A DNA stretch of 64,000 bases, from positions 2,299,025-2,363,024 of the forward strand of contig FN649749.1 of assembly GCA_000310025.1 (NCBI GenBank). The letters are read 5' to 3'. The notes under the pieces are model-generated. The model worked only from the letters and a program-made list of their open reading frames with translations, was not told the DNA's origin and did no database searches. This DNA is from Ectocarpus siliculosus. Taxonomy: Eukaryota; Sar; Phaeophyceae; Ectocarpales; Ectocarpaceae. Shown piece after piece: positions 44,138-55,181 of the stretch. Made by a program: the position numbers and the translations under genes. How positions within the stretch are numbered: position 1 is the stretch's first letter; every line of letters begins with the position of its first letter.

Positions 44138-46346
44138 AGCGTTCGGTAGACGGAGCCCACCGCCAGATGACAACCGCTTCTGATGCTCGAGAATCGCGGC
44201 GTAATAATAGCCAAAACCAGCCACCTCGTTGCCAAGTTCTGGTTTCGGCCAACCATTGGCGCTGAATCGATTGTCGGTGTATCATGTACTTTAGACGACG
44301 AGTGGCCCCTTCATGACAACGTGGTGACTCTTCACTGGTTGCTTTTGGTGGGAGAGTATCCGTACAGTAGGTGGTGGCCGATAGGTTCATTTCATTTGCA
44401 GGAGGACTTTCTTCGGTTTTTGCCGCCACGCTGAGTGAAGCGAGTCACAAGACGAAGGTTGTTGGCGTTGGAATTCTTGACTTCTTCATGTTGTGCGTCG
44501 TTGTGTACAGGGAGTTTCAGCTGAGAGACGCACGTTTTTCGGACGTTTCTTTTTTCAAGATGATTTTCCTGCTGCCGAAAAGAGAAATTTCCGCAGTGCA
44601 GAGAGAAACAATATTCGTCTCCGTGCCATGCACGATAACAGCGGAGACGGTGATGCCACCCCAGAAAAAGGGGGCGACCCCTTCCACACAATCCACAGGG
44701 GTGCTGTAGCTGAAAAGCGCCTGTGGGTTGACCAGCCGTAGCCCAAGCACACGTTGGTAAGTTGCGCGAAGGATACATGCCTCATCAGGAGCCCGAAAAG
44801 TGGAGACCAGCAGCTTCCAGTCCTCCCCGAGCATAGCCTTGCCAGAAGAAAATCCGGGCGGCAGCGTGTCCCAGCACCACGGGGAGCAATCCCCCGCGAC
44901 CAGTTTCTTTCGCGTTCTGAGGCCAGCAGCGTGAGCGGTGTGCCGCTGGGGGCCTGGTTGGCCTGAAATCGAGGCTATACGCGCCAGCCTCGATCGCAGC
45001 GGGTGTCAACTACGGTAGCAGCCCTTGGAGATCTCATCCTGTGGCGTATGCGAGAAGGTGCGGAGAGTCTTCCCCGATGCTGCCGTGTTCTGGGAGCTCG
45101 GCTAAGCCGGCTGTGAACTCTGGCGTGCTCCGTCGGGGATGGGCGGGACATTCTTCGTCGGCTTGCTTGTTGCTGCTGGGCTTTGATCTCACGGCACGCC
45201 GCAGCTGGCCTCGACTGCACGCCGACAAGCCCAGGTGAGACGGATTTCTACCCCTGCTGCGGTTTCGACACCCTCACACACCCTAGGATCGAGGTAAAAT
45301 CGGACTGTTCGGCCGTTCCTTGCCCGTCGACCAGCAGCTGATCGAGTCTCTGCTTCCTCACTGCAGCAAATTGGGTCGCCGTTTTTTGCTGTGTGGTGCA
45401 CTAGGCGTGTGGAGTGCGTTTCGAACCTTGCTGAGGGCGCAAGGTTTGTTTGTTCTGCCTGCACCAAAGGGCATCCGCAGCCAGGAGCGAGGAAACGCAA
45501 AAAATATATATGCCGGTTTTTTTAAAGTCAGCGCCCCCTCTCCTATCACATGCCTTCACAAAAAATAAGTCAACCGTGTCTGCACTCAACGAACAAATGC
45601 AATTTTTCGTTTACTAGTAATGCCCTGTGTGCTCTCGCTGCGTTCCCCTTGTGTTTTTCTCTGTTTTCGCATAGCATATCATGCCACACAGCAATCCGAG
45701 AGGCTTGTTAAAGCACGATAAACACATTGAATTTTGTATTCTCCGCCTCGTCTTGCCCTCGGCACGAAAAAAACAAGTGAAAATTCAATCCCCTCCACAA
45801 CCGCAGCCTATTTTTGGTACACTTTTGCACCGCTGCTGTGCCATGCGGTTACCGCTTTATTTTGCGTCTCTACTCTACTGCACGTCGAACGAACATGAAG
45901 CAGTGCTGAAATGTACATGCACCATCCAAAAAACAAGCACCACGCAGGGCTGGCTCTAAAATCATCGCAGCACCTCCGACCCGAAAACTTGTCTGATGCT
46001 TAGCATATGTTACTGTTGTGCTTCGTGAAAATAATGGAGTACTGGAGAGCGCGAAAGTTTCTTCGTGGCTTTCTCCTTCGTTCTGCGTCCTGCCTGCTGT
46101 CTCCCATACCTTGCCCCCCCCAAAAAAGGCAACCCCCCTGTTGAAGTACAGCGCATTACTGCTGTAGGATGTGTGTAGTAGAATAGATGCAGCTGTATGA
46201 TTGCTGTATACAATGATACGTACATGCGGTGTGATATGTGACGTTTGGTAGAACGTAACATGTGTGACGAGTTCTAGCGAGGAGCTCACGAATGAATCGA
46301 TGGTTGAGCAGAGGATTGTATTTGTAGCGAGATCACGAGGTGTTGC
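44138..46346. other. no gene identified; a weak coding-like stretch
   Basis: The minus strand between about 44,520 and 44,960 has two overlapping open frames with protein-like composition (QANQAPSGTPLTLLASERER, then MLGEDWKLLVSTFRAPDEAC in another frame). I do not recognise them and cannot place splice sites. The rest is AT- and C-rich low-complexity sequence with nothing supportable. Confidence 0.35.
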
Positions 46347-46411
46347 GAGCCCCACCGGGTTCACTCCCCAACTATCCCTCAACATCTCACCTCTGCAACT
46401 GAGCTAGGCTC
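46347..46411 (-). pseudogene. tRNA-like sequence (tRNA pseudogene or SINE head)
   Basis: The minus strand starts GAGCCTAGCTCAGTTG, with a good A-box (TAGCTCAGTTG), and ends GGTGGGGCTC, whose last five bases pair perfectly with the first five as an acceptor stem would. The expected B-box GGTTCGAANCC is degenerate (GGAGTGAACCCGG) and the D and anticodon stems are poor, with only 65 bases overall. It is therefore not a functional tRNA. Confidence 0.45.
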
Positions 46412-46586
46412 CGGTGCCACCGGCAGGCAATAATGAAAGTCCCATTGAGGAAACAATGATACCAACTTCAGTCTCGCCGACTGCACACAGGCTTAACCGC
46501 CTGCAGACACGACCCTTGGGTACAGGGCACCTCGACACTACACATTTCTACACCCCCACCCCCCCGCGTGGTGGAAGTAGTGGTGA

Positions 46587-47138
46587 AAACGTAGTTCGAG
46601 GAAAGCCTATGGCTTAAGATACCTGGGGAGCGGGGTGAGAACGATTTTGTTTCTAGGGAACGTATACGTCCCACCGTCGTCGAAGAAAGTCGCAAGCAAG
46701 GCGCAGGAAAACTTCGCACAAATTGGGGAAGATGTCCAGGGGTTTAGTAGGAAGGGAGAAGTTGTCATGGTTGGCGATTTCAACTCCAGAGTAGGGAAAG
46801 CTTCCAGTAGAGGACAGGCGATCGGGCAGCACGGACAAGACAAAGTGAATGGCAACGGAGTGAGGATGCATGAATTCTTGGGAAGCAACGAGCTGATGGA
46901 TTTTACGGTAGGAGGGAATGCGATAAGCCGGAGTTCCCCCGGCAAAGGGCAGTTTGCAATGAATACTCCATCCTCGACTACATCCTGGTAGATAGGGGAG
47001 CACACAGATCCCAGAGCTGCACGTAAGTGCGATAGATATAGGTTCGACCGACCATTTCTCATATGGGCAAACATTGACCGATCTAGAAAGACGGAGAGTG
47101 AGAAACAGAGGAAAGTATTCCGTTGGAAAGTAGAACGT
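46587..47138 (+). pseudogene. LINE endonuclease domain, frameshifted
   Basis: Apurinic-endonuclease-like remains spread over at least three frames: LWLKIPGERG, then GNVYVPPSSKKV and MVGDFNSRVGK, then SILDYILVDRG and IDIGSTDHF before the frame used by the downstream RT. The catalytic-region GDFN and the DH near the end are still visible. No N-terminal part is present. Confidence 0.75.
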
Positions 47139-49196
47139 TTGGGAGACGAGGGGACACGGGATGAATTCCAGAAAGGACTGGCTGGTAGTGTAGAACTCTT
47201 CAGGAAACTGCTGAGAAGCGTCGAAGACGGACAGGTAGACGTACAAGCAGCAGGGGACAGGGTGATTGAAGGATGGGAGTCCATCGTGAACACAACGGCA
47301 GAGAGAGTAGTGGGAAAGAAGGTGGTACGATGTGGGGTATCGGTTAAGTGGTGGGATGACGAGCTGAAAGAAGAAATAGGGGAACGTAGAGAAGTCTTCA
47401 AGCAGTACCTGAGTGAGGGGTCTGAGGAGAGATGGGAAACGTACAGGGCCAAGAGGAAACAGGTGAAGGGACTAGTGAAAAAAAAGAATAAATTCATTTG
47501 GGACGAAGTAGTGCAGAAGGCCGACGGAGGCCTGGAGGGGAACGCCAAGCAGATGTGGGAAGGGATTAGTGGAATGGTAAAAAATACCGCGCAAGGGGGG
47601 GATACAGGGGTAGCAACTTTGCGAGGTGTGAACGGTGGATTAGTCAGCAGTGGGAAGGGAAAAAGGGAAGTTCTAGCAGGAAACTACAAGAGACTTGGAG
47701 TGCCTTCGGAGAACGAAGCTTTTGACCAAGTGTTTAAGAAGGAGGTGGACGAATGGGCCCAGAAAGAAGAAGAGATATCGAAGGCAGACGTTGGGAACGT
47801 AGAACTAGAGAATGAGTTCACTGAGGACGAGGTTGAGGCGTGTGTGAACAAGTTGCAGTGCCACAAAGCAGCAGGGGCGGATGGGATAGTCAACGAGTTC
47901 ATGAAGTTTGGGGGGAATGGGATGATCCAGTTGATGGTACTGCTGTACAACTCGGTGTGGAAAAACGAGTATGCGCCAAGTAGATGGAGGGGAGGAGGAA
48001 TTGTGAACTTGTCTAAGAAAGGAGACAAGACTGACCCAGGAAACTACAGGGGTATCACACTGTTGAACACAGTAGGAAAAGTGTTTTGTAAGTTGCTGAA
48101 AGATAGAATAGTGGGAGAATTGGAGAAGGAACGAGGCATTAGTGAGGGCCAGGCAGGTTTCCGACAGAAGAGGGGGTGCGAAGACCACGCATTCACGGTA
48201 GGGAGAATCATCCAAGGTAGAAAGAGGGCGGGAAAGCCGACGTACTGCTTCTTCCTGGACGTGAAAAAGGCATACGATACCGTATGGAGAAATGGGCTGT
48301 GGAAACAATTGTCCAAGTACGGGATCAAGGGGAAAATGTGTAGAGTGCTGAAGAAGATGACAGAGGGTACGAAAAGCGCGGTCATGCTAGACGGAGAACT
48401 GTCTAAGTTCTTCGACATTGAGCAGGGGGTCCCACAAGGTTGCACGCTGTCCCCAACATTATTCCAGATGTTCATCAACGATCTGTTGGAAGTCGTAGAG
48501 GCAGTCCGGAAGGGAGTAAAAGTAGGGGACACGGAAACTTCGGTGTCGGGAATGCTGTTTGCGGATGATTTTGATGGTACGTCGGAAACCCCTGAGGGAC
48601 TGCAACTTCAAATTGACGCGGCGAAGAAGTTTACTGATAAATGGAGATTGTCTGCCAACGTTAAGAAGAGTGCCGTCATGGTATGCAACGAGGACAGGGA
48701 GGAACCAGTAGAACATAGATGGAAGTGGGGGGTCGAGGAGATTGCAGTAGTGGACCAGTACACATACCTCGGAGTAGAGATCGCAAACGACTGCTCGTGG
48801 AATGCACGCATGTCCAAGGTAGCGGAAAAGGGCAAAGCACGAGCAGGGAAGCTGCACCCAATACTCGCAAACCGGCACCTCGATACACGCATCAAATTGG
48901 CGGCTTTGAAGAGCGTAATCGTACCGCCGCTAGAGTATGCCGGAGAAGTATGGGAAGGAAATAAGAAGGTAGTGAAAGAACTAGAGGCGGCGCAGATGAA
49001 AGCAGCGAAAATCATCCTAGGATGCTCCAAGCGCACAAGTAATGCAGCCGTAAGGGCAGAATTGGGGATCCAATCCCTACGGTCGGGAAGAGACGCAAGG
49101 AAGTTGACATGGCAGTATCGCATGTGCGGGATGGGAGAGGAGAGGTTGCCGAGAATAGTATGGGAGGCGAAGTGGGCAAACAATAAAGAGGGGTAG
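47139..49196 (+). CDS. reverse transcriptase of LINE (inactive copy)
   Basis: Open frame of 685 residues. It contains KAAGADGIVNEF, NYRGITLLNTVGKV, QAGFRQKRGCEDHAF, motif A FLDVKKAYDTVW, QGVPQGCTLSPTLFQMFIND and the active-site motif FADD at residues 474-477, then YLGVEIAND and a thumb-like region. All main RT motifs are intact, so inactivation came late or is due to the flanking frameshifts. The ATG is simply the first in the open frame; the true polypeptide would have been fused to the upstream endonuclease. The clade is not resolved by eye. Confidence 0.85.
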   Translation: MGDEGTRDEFQKGLAGSVELFRKLLRSVEDGQVDVQAAGDRVIEGWESIVNTTAERVVGKKVVRCGVSVKWWDDELKEEIGERREVFKQYLSEGSEERWETYRAKRKQVKGLVKKKNKFIWDEVVQKADGGLEGNAKQMWEGISGMVKNTAQGGDTGVATLRGVNGGLVSSGKGKREVLAGNYKRLGVPSENEAFDQVFKKEVDEWAQKEEEISKADVGNVELENEFTEDEVEACVNKLQCHKAAGADGIVNEFMKFGGNGMIQLMVLLYNSVWKNEYAPSRWRGGGIVNLSKKGDKTDPGNYRGITLLNTVGKVFCKLLKDRIVGELEKERGISEGQAGFRQKRGCEDHAFTVGRIIQGRKRAGKPTYCFFLDVKKAYDTVWRNGLWKQLSKYGIKGKMCRVLKKMTEGTKSAVMLDGELSKFFDIEQGVPQGCTLSPTLFQMFINDLLEVVEAVRKGVKVGDTETSVSGMLFADDFDGTSETPEGLQLQIDAAKKFTDKWRLSANVKKSAVMVCNEDREEPVEHRWKWGVEEIAVVDQYTYLGVEIANDCSWNARMSKVAEKGKARAGKLHPILANRHLDTRIKLAALKSVIVPPLEYAGEVWEGNKKVVKELEAAQMKAAKIILGCSKRTSNAAVRAELGIQSLRSGRDARKLTWQYRMCGMGEERLPRIVWEAKWANNKEG

Positions 49197-49895
49197 ACAA
49201 CCCACGGAATGGGTCAAGGTTGTAGAGGACGTATGGAAGGGGTTAGACATCAACGAAGATGAAACGCTGGAAACGGAGGGTCTACAGGGGTTCAAGGAGA
49301 AGATATCTGTTGCTTGTGCCACGAGAGAAGAACAGAATCTAAGGAAAGAAACCAAGGATAAGGAGGGTCTAGAAGTGCACGGAATGTTGAAAGAAGGAAA
49401 GGGTTCAAGGATTACCTACACGGACCAATGGATGCAGGGACAAAGCTTAAGGTTAAATTCAGGACCGGGGACATAGGCCTTCGAGAACGTCGACGAAGAC
49501 ATAGGACGGTAGACGACGAAGACGACAAGTTCAAATGTGATTGCGGCTTCGAATGCGAAGACCGTGTTCATGTAGTCGCGGAATGTCCGTGGTACGAAGA
49601 GGAGGGGGAAGTGTACATGACCGAGCTGGGAAAAATACAAGGGACGTACAGGGAGACGTTTGAGGCATGGAATAGAGAGGAGAAGACGGTAGCTGTACTG
49701 GGGAGTAGGAAGTGGTTTGAAAAGGCGGGAAGGGATATCGTTAGGATAGACAGACTAGGGAAGACATTTTTGAGCCACCTTTGGCAAAGTAGGAAGGAAC
49801 GATTGGCCATCGGTGATCGGTCCTGTGGGAACAATGCTCCGTCCCCTCGAGGACGCGTGGTCAATGGTCTAACCGCTAAGGCATGCAAAACATAA
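49197..49895 (+). pseudogene. LINE C-terminal region with Cys/His motif
   Basis: Continues the RT polypeptide after a stop: a second frame reads TEWVKVVEDVWKGLDINEDE up to about 49,430 (TDQWM), then a third frame (49,428-49,895) reads MDAGTKLKVKFRTGDIGL and CDCGFECEDRVHVVAECPWY. The C-x-C-x4-C…H-x5-C spacing is the kind of zinc-binding motif found at LINE C-termini. Two frameshifts separate the pieces. Confidence 0.75.
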
Positions 49896-49929
49896 GAGTA
49901 CGCCCCCCTCCCCCCCCCACCCCCCCGCG

Positions 49930-50853
49930 CGCGCCTCTTAAGAGACGTCGTGCAGCAGTGTCCCCGACCCCTGACCCTCCACAATTTGCGCACCTCGCCA
50001 CCCTTGGAATGAAAATTGACCTGCGAATGAATGAATACAGGAGCTTCTAGAGGTGCCGAGAATTGCGATTGGCTGCTGCTCGACGTGGTTCGTTGGAGCA
50101 CATGGAGCTCGGGGCCGCCGCGGCGAAGAGAACACCATGGGGGGGGGGGGGGGGTCTGCAAGGCGAATGAGATGCAAGATTCACTACTTCGTGCAGGGCG
50201 GGTAGAGGAGCCGTAGCAAGGCGTCGGGAAGGGGGTTATATTTTATTTGTTGGGCGTGGAGAGGCGCGTAGTGATGCCTAAAGTCGCCGCTCAGAGAGCA
50301 AGCTCAACGGTGGCACGTTTTTCATTCGTCGCCCCTGGCTGTTATGCAAGTTGAGGTCGCTTGGAAGTAAATGGTGCGTGTGAATAAACGGGCGGTCGTT
50401 TTTTGTGTGTCGCTGTTCATTGAACGGGGACTTGGCTGTGTCGTTTTGAAAAGGTATTACCTGCTCAACAGCTCAGCAGCTGTTTACTGCTCTGTGGGAA
50501 CGCACGGCATGTGTACAATGTATACACGCCCCAACGGACGGTGAAGTGAGCGTTGACACCGTAGCTGAGAGAGCGGCTGTGGAGTGTGCGTTTTCGGGAG
50601 GCACGAGAAAGAAGAGCATAAACAATTGCAACGGGAGCGAATCGGACTTCGCTGAGAATCAAATGGCTCTATATCCAAGTGAAAGGACGTGGTGGCCTGT
50701 CAGGTCTCGAAATATGGTGGTAGGAACGGCCGGAACTTGTAACGCTAAATCTGCCACGACGGACGGCCGTCTTTAGAACAAAAAAATTGTCACTCATTAT
50801 CGGTGTCCTGTTCTCGGCGAGAGGGCAAAGAGGGTACCACATCAATCGTCAGA
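49930..50853. other. no gene identified
   Basis: C- and G-homopolymer-rich sequence (for example a G run at 50,141-50,154) followed by unremarkable DNA. No exon supported. Confidence 0.5.
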
Positions 50854-53165
50854 TCAACTTTTGGTATTATCGGAGCGGTCGTAATATCCGGTGTACAGCA
50901 GTGACACGCCATGCTGCTTGACACCGGTAAAAAGAGCCCAGAGTGACTTTCTCTCGACCGAAGTGCACATACATCCGAAATATTCGCTCGGACGTGCCGA
51001 AATGACGAACAGCGGCGTGAAAACGATTCTACCATCTTCTCTCCAAGAAGCACCGCCAAGGACCTTCGACACATTAAGCTACACAGCCAGCGGCGGAGAA
51101 GCTTGAGGTGGGGAAATAGAGAACAATATCTTCTGAGATTCACGAGGGAGATTGTTGTAGAGGGTCAGCTATGTGGCATGGCTGCAAGGTTTGAAAATTG
51201 TTACAGACATACGTACCGTAGATGCAAGACACCGTCTGGCTCTGGAACGTCGTCCTTGTTCGATTGTGCCGGTCGTTTACTGACACGCCCACTCCTAGAC
51301 ACACCCGTTCTACGGTAGAGATCAATATGGAGAAGGCCGTTTGCTTTCCTCTTTCAGACGGAGAATCATGCCGAAGCGTTGCACCGAATCAGCGATGCGC
51401 TTTTTTCAATGTAACGAGCTCACACGCAAATAGCCTACCAAGAAGATCCTCGACATGAGTGAATGCGAGGGAGACAACTCTTCTGTCCGACACTGGCGTC
51501 CTTTCGTGTTCTGCTTCTATACTCCCAATCCGTTTCGGAAGAAAATTCTGGCACTTGGAACCTCCTTGCGGGCTCCATGACCATGCTGATGAACTCGCCG
51601 TCTTGCTCTATCGGTGGCAAGGCTGGGTCTGCGCAGTACTGGGTAGACAGCGTTTTCCGAGAAAAGAAAATATGTGAGAAGTCAGTCCCAAAAATGAATC
51701 TAGTGGGTCGTGTCCGAACAGGCCCAGCAACAGGTAACAAGTTATGAGTCCCATAGATTGGAGCGGCAGCATGCGCGTCTATGTTACGAGGAACACCCTT
51801 CCAGGATTCATCCATGGGTTGCGGGGTAATCACAACACCGTCGCTAGGAATATCAGCAAGAGTCTGAAAGGCCTGACCGCACACCTACTGTTGTATAATG
51901 AAACTAAAGGAGCCCCCGTCTTCGAATAAACGCCACAGCAAAAAAGTATATTCATGTCAACATAGGCTTACCCGAACGCATTGCATGTAGAATGTTTTCA
52001 GCATCAAATGGCAATCTCGCAAAGTTCTTCGTCCGGGCAACGGCTGGTCCTGTTTGTGGTTCTCTCGGGCACGCAATTTAACCGGTTCTCCTCCCCGTAA
52101 CACTTGTTTTATGTCCCGAACCACACCCTCCGCGTAGGAGGGATCCTTTAGGGCTTGCTGCCAGTCCAGGTCGTCAAATATGCTGTAGTAGCGGGACTCA
52201 TCGTGATCTCGATGGTCTTCAGCACACTGTCGCACAGCAATGCGGCTTTGCCTTGCAGAGGATATGCTTCCCGTCATCATGGACTTGGCGTCGTCGGCCA
52301 CGCTGCGGCAATATCCTCCATCGGGAGACTCGAGGCACACATCTGACTCGGCAAGTGTGTCACTAGTTTCAGCGTGGGGAAGCTGACGATGATACTCCCG
52401 GCCATTGCCCTCCTTCGCCCCAGAGGCTAGCAGAATCGAAGCAGCTAACGTTGCCCTTGCTAGGGGACCTGCTTCCGAGCGACCTAACCGCCACCACCGG
52501 CGCACCTCATCCATCGCTTTTTCTTTTTCCCGTTCATGCCGCTCCCGGTAGAGGCTTCGGATCGCGGACACACTCACCCCACGGTTTCGTTTACCACCGC
52601 CATCAAACGCGCTCAGCATGGTGGCTTCTACGTCAGGGTTGAACTTGCGGGCATCGTCCGGTTCGCCCCCTGACCTTGCGTACTTCCCAGCAGCTAGACG
52701 GTGGTCGTTGGACTTGGGTCGCCTTCTGCAAGAGATGGCGCCATTACCTCCAGTGTTTCTGGTGCTGATGTGGGGACAGCCAATGTCGCTGCCGGCGCGT
52801 CTCATCTTTTTCCCCGTCGTGCGAAGAGCACGTGGGGCGGCATGTGCGCTGTCCGAACGTGGCTGTCTCTTGACCTCATCAGCAGTCATTACTTCTTCTG
52901 CAGCTCCTCCTGATATTACTGGCGGTGGTGACGCTTCTCGTGCTGCTGCTGCTCCGGCTGCTGCTGCTGGGCCTGCACGCGATTCTTTTGGCAATGACGC
53001 TGCTGGCAAGTCGGGCGGCCGAAGCACCTGTTTTTGTGCGGGTTGGGCCGACCGCGCAAGACGTTGACGAGCCCAAACCTCGTTTGCCAACAGATTGAAG
53101 TCCGAGGGGCCAGGGCCCCCAACGCTGCTGAAGAAAGCTGGAGACAGGTTCCGCTCGTACATCAT
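50854..53165 (-). CDS. hypothetical protein, probably three exons
   Basis: Exon 1 is a 398-codon open frame (51972-53165) ending at a good donor CGG|GTAAGC. It has an Ala/Pro low-complexity stretch (GPAAAAGAAAAREASPPP), a charged helical part (SLYRERHEREKEKAMDEVRR) and a C-terminal part with DDLDWQQALKDPSYAEGVVR. Likely exon 2 begins near 51,873 in phase (AFQTLADIPSDGVVITPQP) and stays protein-like to about 51,540 (EFISMVMEPARRFQVPEF); its donor is unclear. Likely exon 3 starts after TAG near 51,080 and ends with TAA at 50,854-50,856 (GRIVFTPLFVISARPSEYF, LFTGVKQHGVSLLYTGYYD). I recognise no family, signal peptide or membrane segment. The start ATG is the first of two in tandem. Confidence 0.45.
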
Positions 53166-54145
53166 ACCCCACCATGCGTATGACGCGATCGTGTCAGAGG
53201 CCTAGACTACACAGATTTTGTCAGAAACTACAGTCAGTCGTTCCCGGTCGAGGTATTTTCACGCACAATTGCAATCGCGCCGCATTTCCTTCAGCAAGTG
53301 CCGATTCGAGCAAGGCAGCATGAAACCGCAACAAATATTAGTGAAGAAAGATGTGATGCCGTAATGAAAACAAACGCAGATATACAAGTACCACCTCCTT
53401 ATTATGATTTCAGTGGTACTGATCGGACTCTTTGCCTATTCGTAGAGATGAAAATCCATTTCGTCTGCCACGCATACTCTGTATGAATGAAGAAGACTTT
53501 GTCGCCGCAAGTACAAACTGTAGACTACACTTTTGAACAATCGGATGTTTCTTGCGAGCGGGAGAAAAAAAGCAGACTACATACAACAAACCTACCATTT
53601 GTAGTCCGTGTTGGTTCAAATCTCATGGGTCGAGTTTCAGGGCCTCGAAGATGTTGTTGATCATTATTTTTTTGCGTCGCCGCTCCGTGCGGCAGATGTG
53701 TGTGTCGCCTGAATTAAGTGAAATGAAGTACATAGGAAAGCAACTGATAGTCAAGTCGAAATGCAGATAAATAGCAAGGTACAGCAAAACGCGGTATTAT
53801 CCTTCCAGAGTTGGTACGACCCCTAGCCAAACGTTGCCTTTCTCCCGTCCACCCGCTCTGGAAACAATTTCGAAGGTGGAGGGGCGCAGGTGTTCACTGC
53901 ATGTTTCTACAACTGCACAATGGAAATACAGTAGAAGTTCCTCCGTGCGCAGTAGCACAGGTCGTGTGGGCGAGAAACGATAGATATTTTCTGTGGCTTT
54001 GCTTTGAGGTTCGAATACCACATATATATGCGACCACCCCTAGAGGGTACAGTTTTCCCAAACGACCCATGGAACTCCCATGCATGGGTGACCCAGAAGT
54101 GACCTATGGGCCCCCGTTAGGCCCATGGGCAAGCACAACCCATGG
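53166..54145. other. no gene identified
   Basis: Possible promoter side of the hypothetical gene, then sequence with only short overlapping frames. Near 54,060-54,150 several CCCATGGG-type words cluster just before the tandem repeat. Confidence 0.45.
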
Positions 54146-54385
54146 GAAGCCCATCGGCGGCCAATGAGAGCCCCAGTGTACTCCTAAACAATTTGCACTC
54201 TGCTTTGGAACGGGCACTACAGCGGTTACTACTGAACCCTAACGCAAACATTAACCCTAACCCCAAGCCTTGGAAGCCCATGGGCAGCCAATGAGAGCCT
54301 TACAGCCGAACCAGTGTTCGCCTAAACAAAAGGCAATCTGCTTTGAAATGGGCACTACAGGGGCTACTACTGTAACCCTCACGCA
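54146..54385. repeat. ~127-base tandem duplication with telomere-like tract
   Basis: gaagcccat(c/g)gg at 54,146 and 54,273 starts two copies that share ccaatgagagcc, cctaaacaa, tctgctttg, gggcactacag and tactactg. Between them is aaccctaacgcaaacattaaccctaacccc, a degenerate CCCTAA array. Confidence 0.75.
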
Positions 54386-55181
54386 CTTGTTTAAAGGTAC
54401 CTACCTGCGTTGCAGCATAGTCCACACAAAACTCGCTCATACGTATATCCCCGACACGACCCCACGTTGGGGGAAACACTGCAAAATGTCCTACGTCTGT
54501 GTCCAGGGAATCATTAATTCAAATAAATAAATGCAGAACACGAAGGAACTAACAAAACATGTATTTTCCCCGATACGCCCCGACGATGAAGGGAACACTG
54601 AGAAACAAATACGTGTGGCTTCAAATGTTCTCTGATCATGTTCAATGACTCACGGATCACTTTGGAGCCGATGAATCAGCGTTGTCACAATTCATCTCCC
54701 CCGCCCTCGATTCTCTACCTTAGTCATATCCATGTATGCATGTCTACTGGCTACATGTACACACCATGATCAATATTTACCACTCCTACATATATATATA
54801 TATATATCCCTTTCGAACCATCAACTATCTCGAAGGCCTTTTTTCCACACGCTTCTATCGATCTGTAGACTATGTCTCTCACAGTAAATCTGCATAGCTC
54901 TTACATGGGCGAGGATGACCGGGTTCTCGTGTTTGCGTGTCCTCGGCTTGTCTTGCCCTTCGGCTGAATATTTCATAGAACCAATGCTACGATCTCAAGC
55001 AACGAAATGAAATACGTGTTTCATGCCCGGGCATGCTTTACTAGTGAAATGAGGTGATCCTCGTTTTTTCCACCTCTGAGTGTAACATGTGACAGGTATT
55101 GCACGACGTTTAATGGTCTTGCCTGTGGACGTTGGAGCGACCCCAGACTCGTTTATTCCATGGCCCCTAGGGGATCTCCAC
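54386..55181. other. no gene identified
   Basis: AT-richer sequence with a (TA)n tract at about 54,789-54,807. Nothing supportable. Confidence 0.5.

Larger units (their letters stand above)
46569..49913 (+). mobile_element. 5'-truncated non-LTR retrotransposon (LINE)
   Basis: Remains of an APE-type LINE in the plus orientation: part of the endonuclease (about 46,590-47,080), the reverse transcriptase ORF and a C-terminal Cys/His motif region (49,200-49,895). The 16-base word CCCCCACCCCCCCGCG occurs immediately before (46,553-46,568) and after (49,914-49,929), consistent with a target-site duplication. The 5' end begins inside the endonuclease (ESLWLKIPGERG), so the copy is truncated, as is usual for this class. 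Several frameshifts in the endonuclease, a stop at 49,194 and another frameshift near 49,430 make it inactive. Confidence 0.85.

Noticed and set aside
46607-47548. 313-codon minus-strand open frame
   Set aside because: Antisense shadow of the LINE; Phe/Ser/Leu-rich mirror of the Lys/Glu/Gly-rich coding strand.
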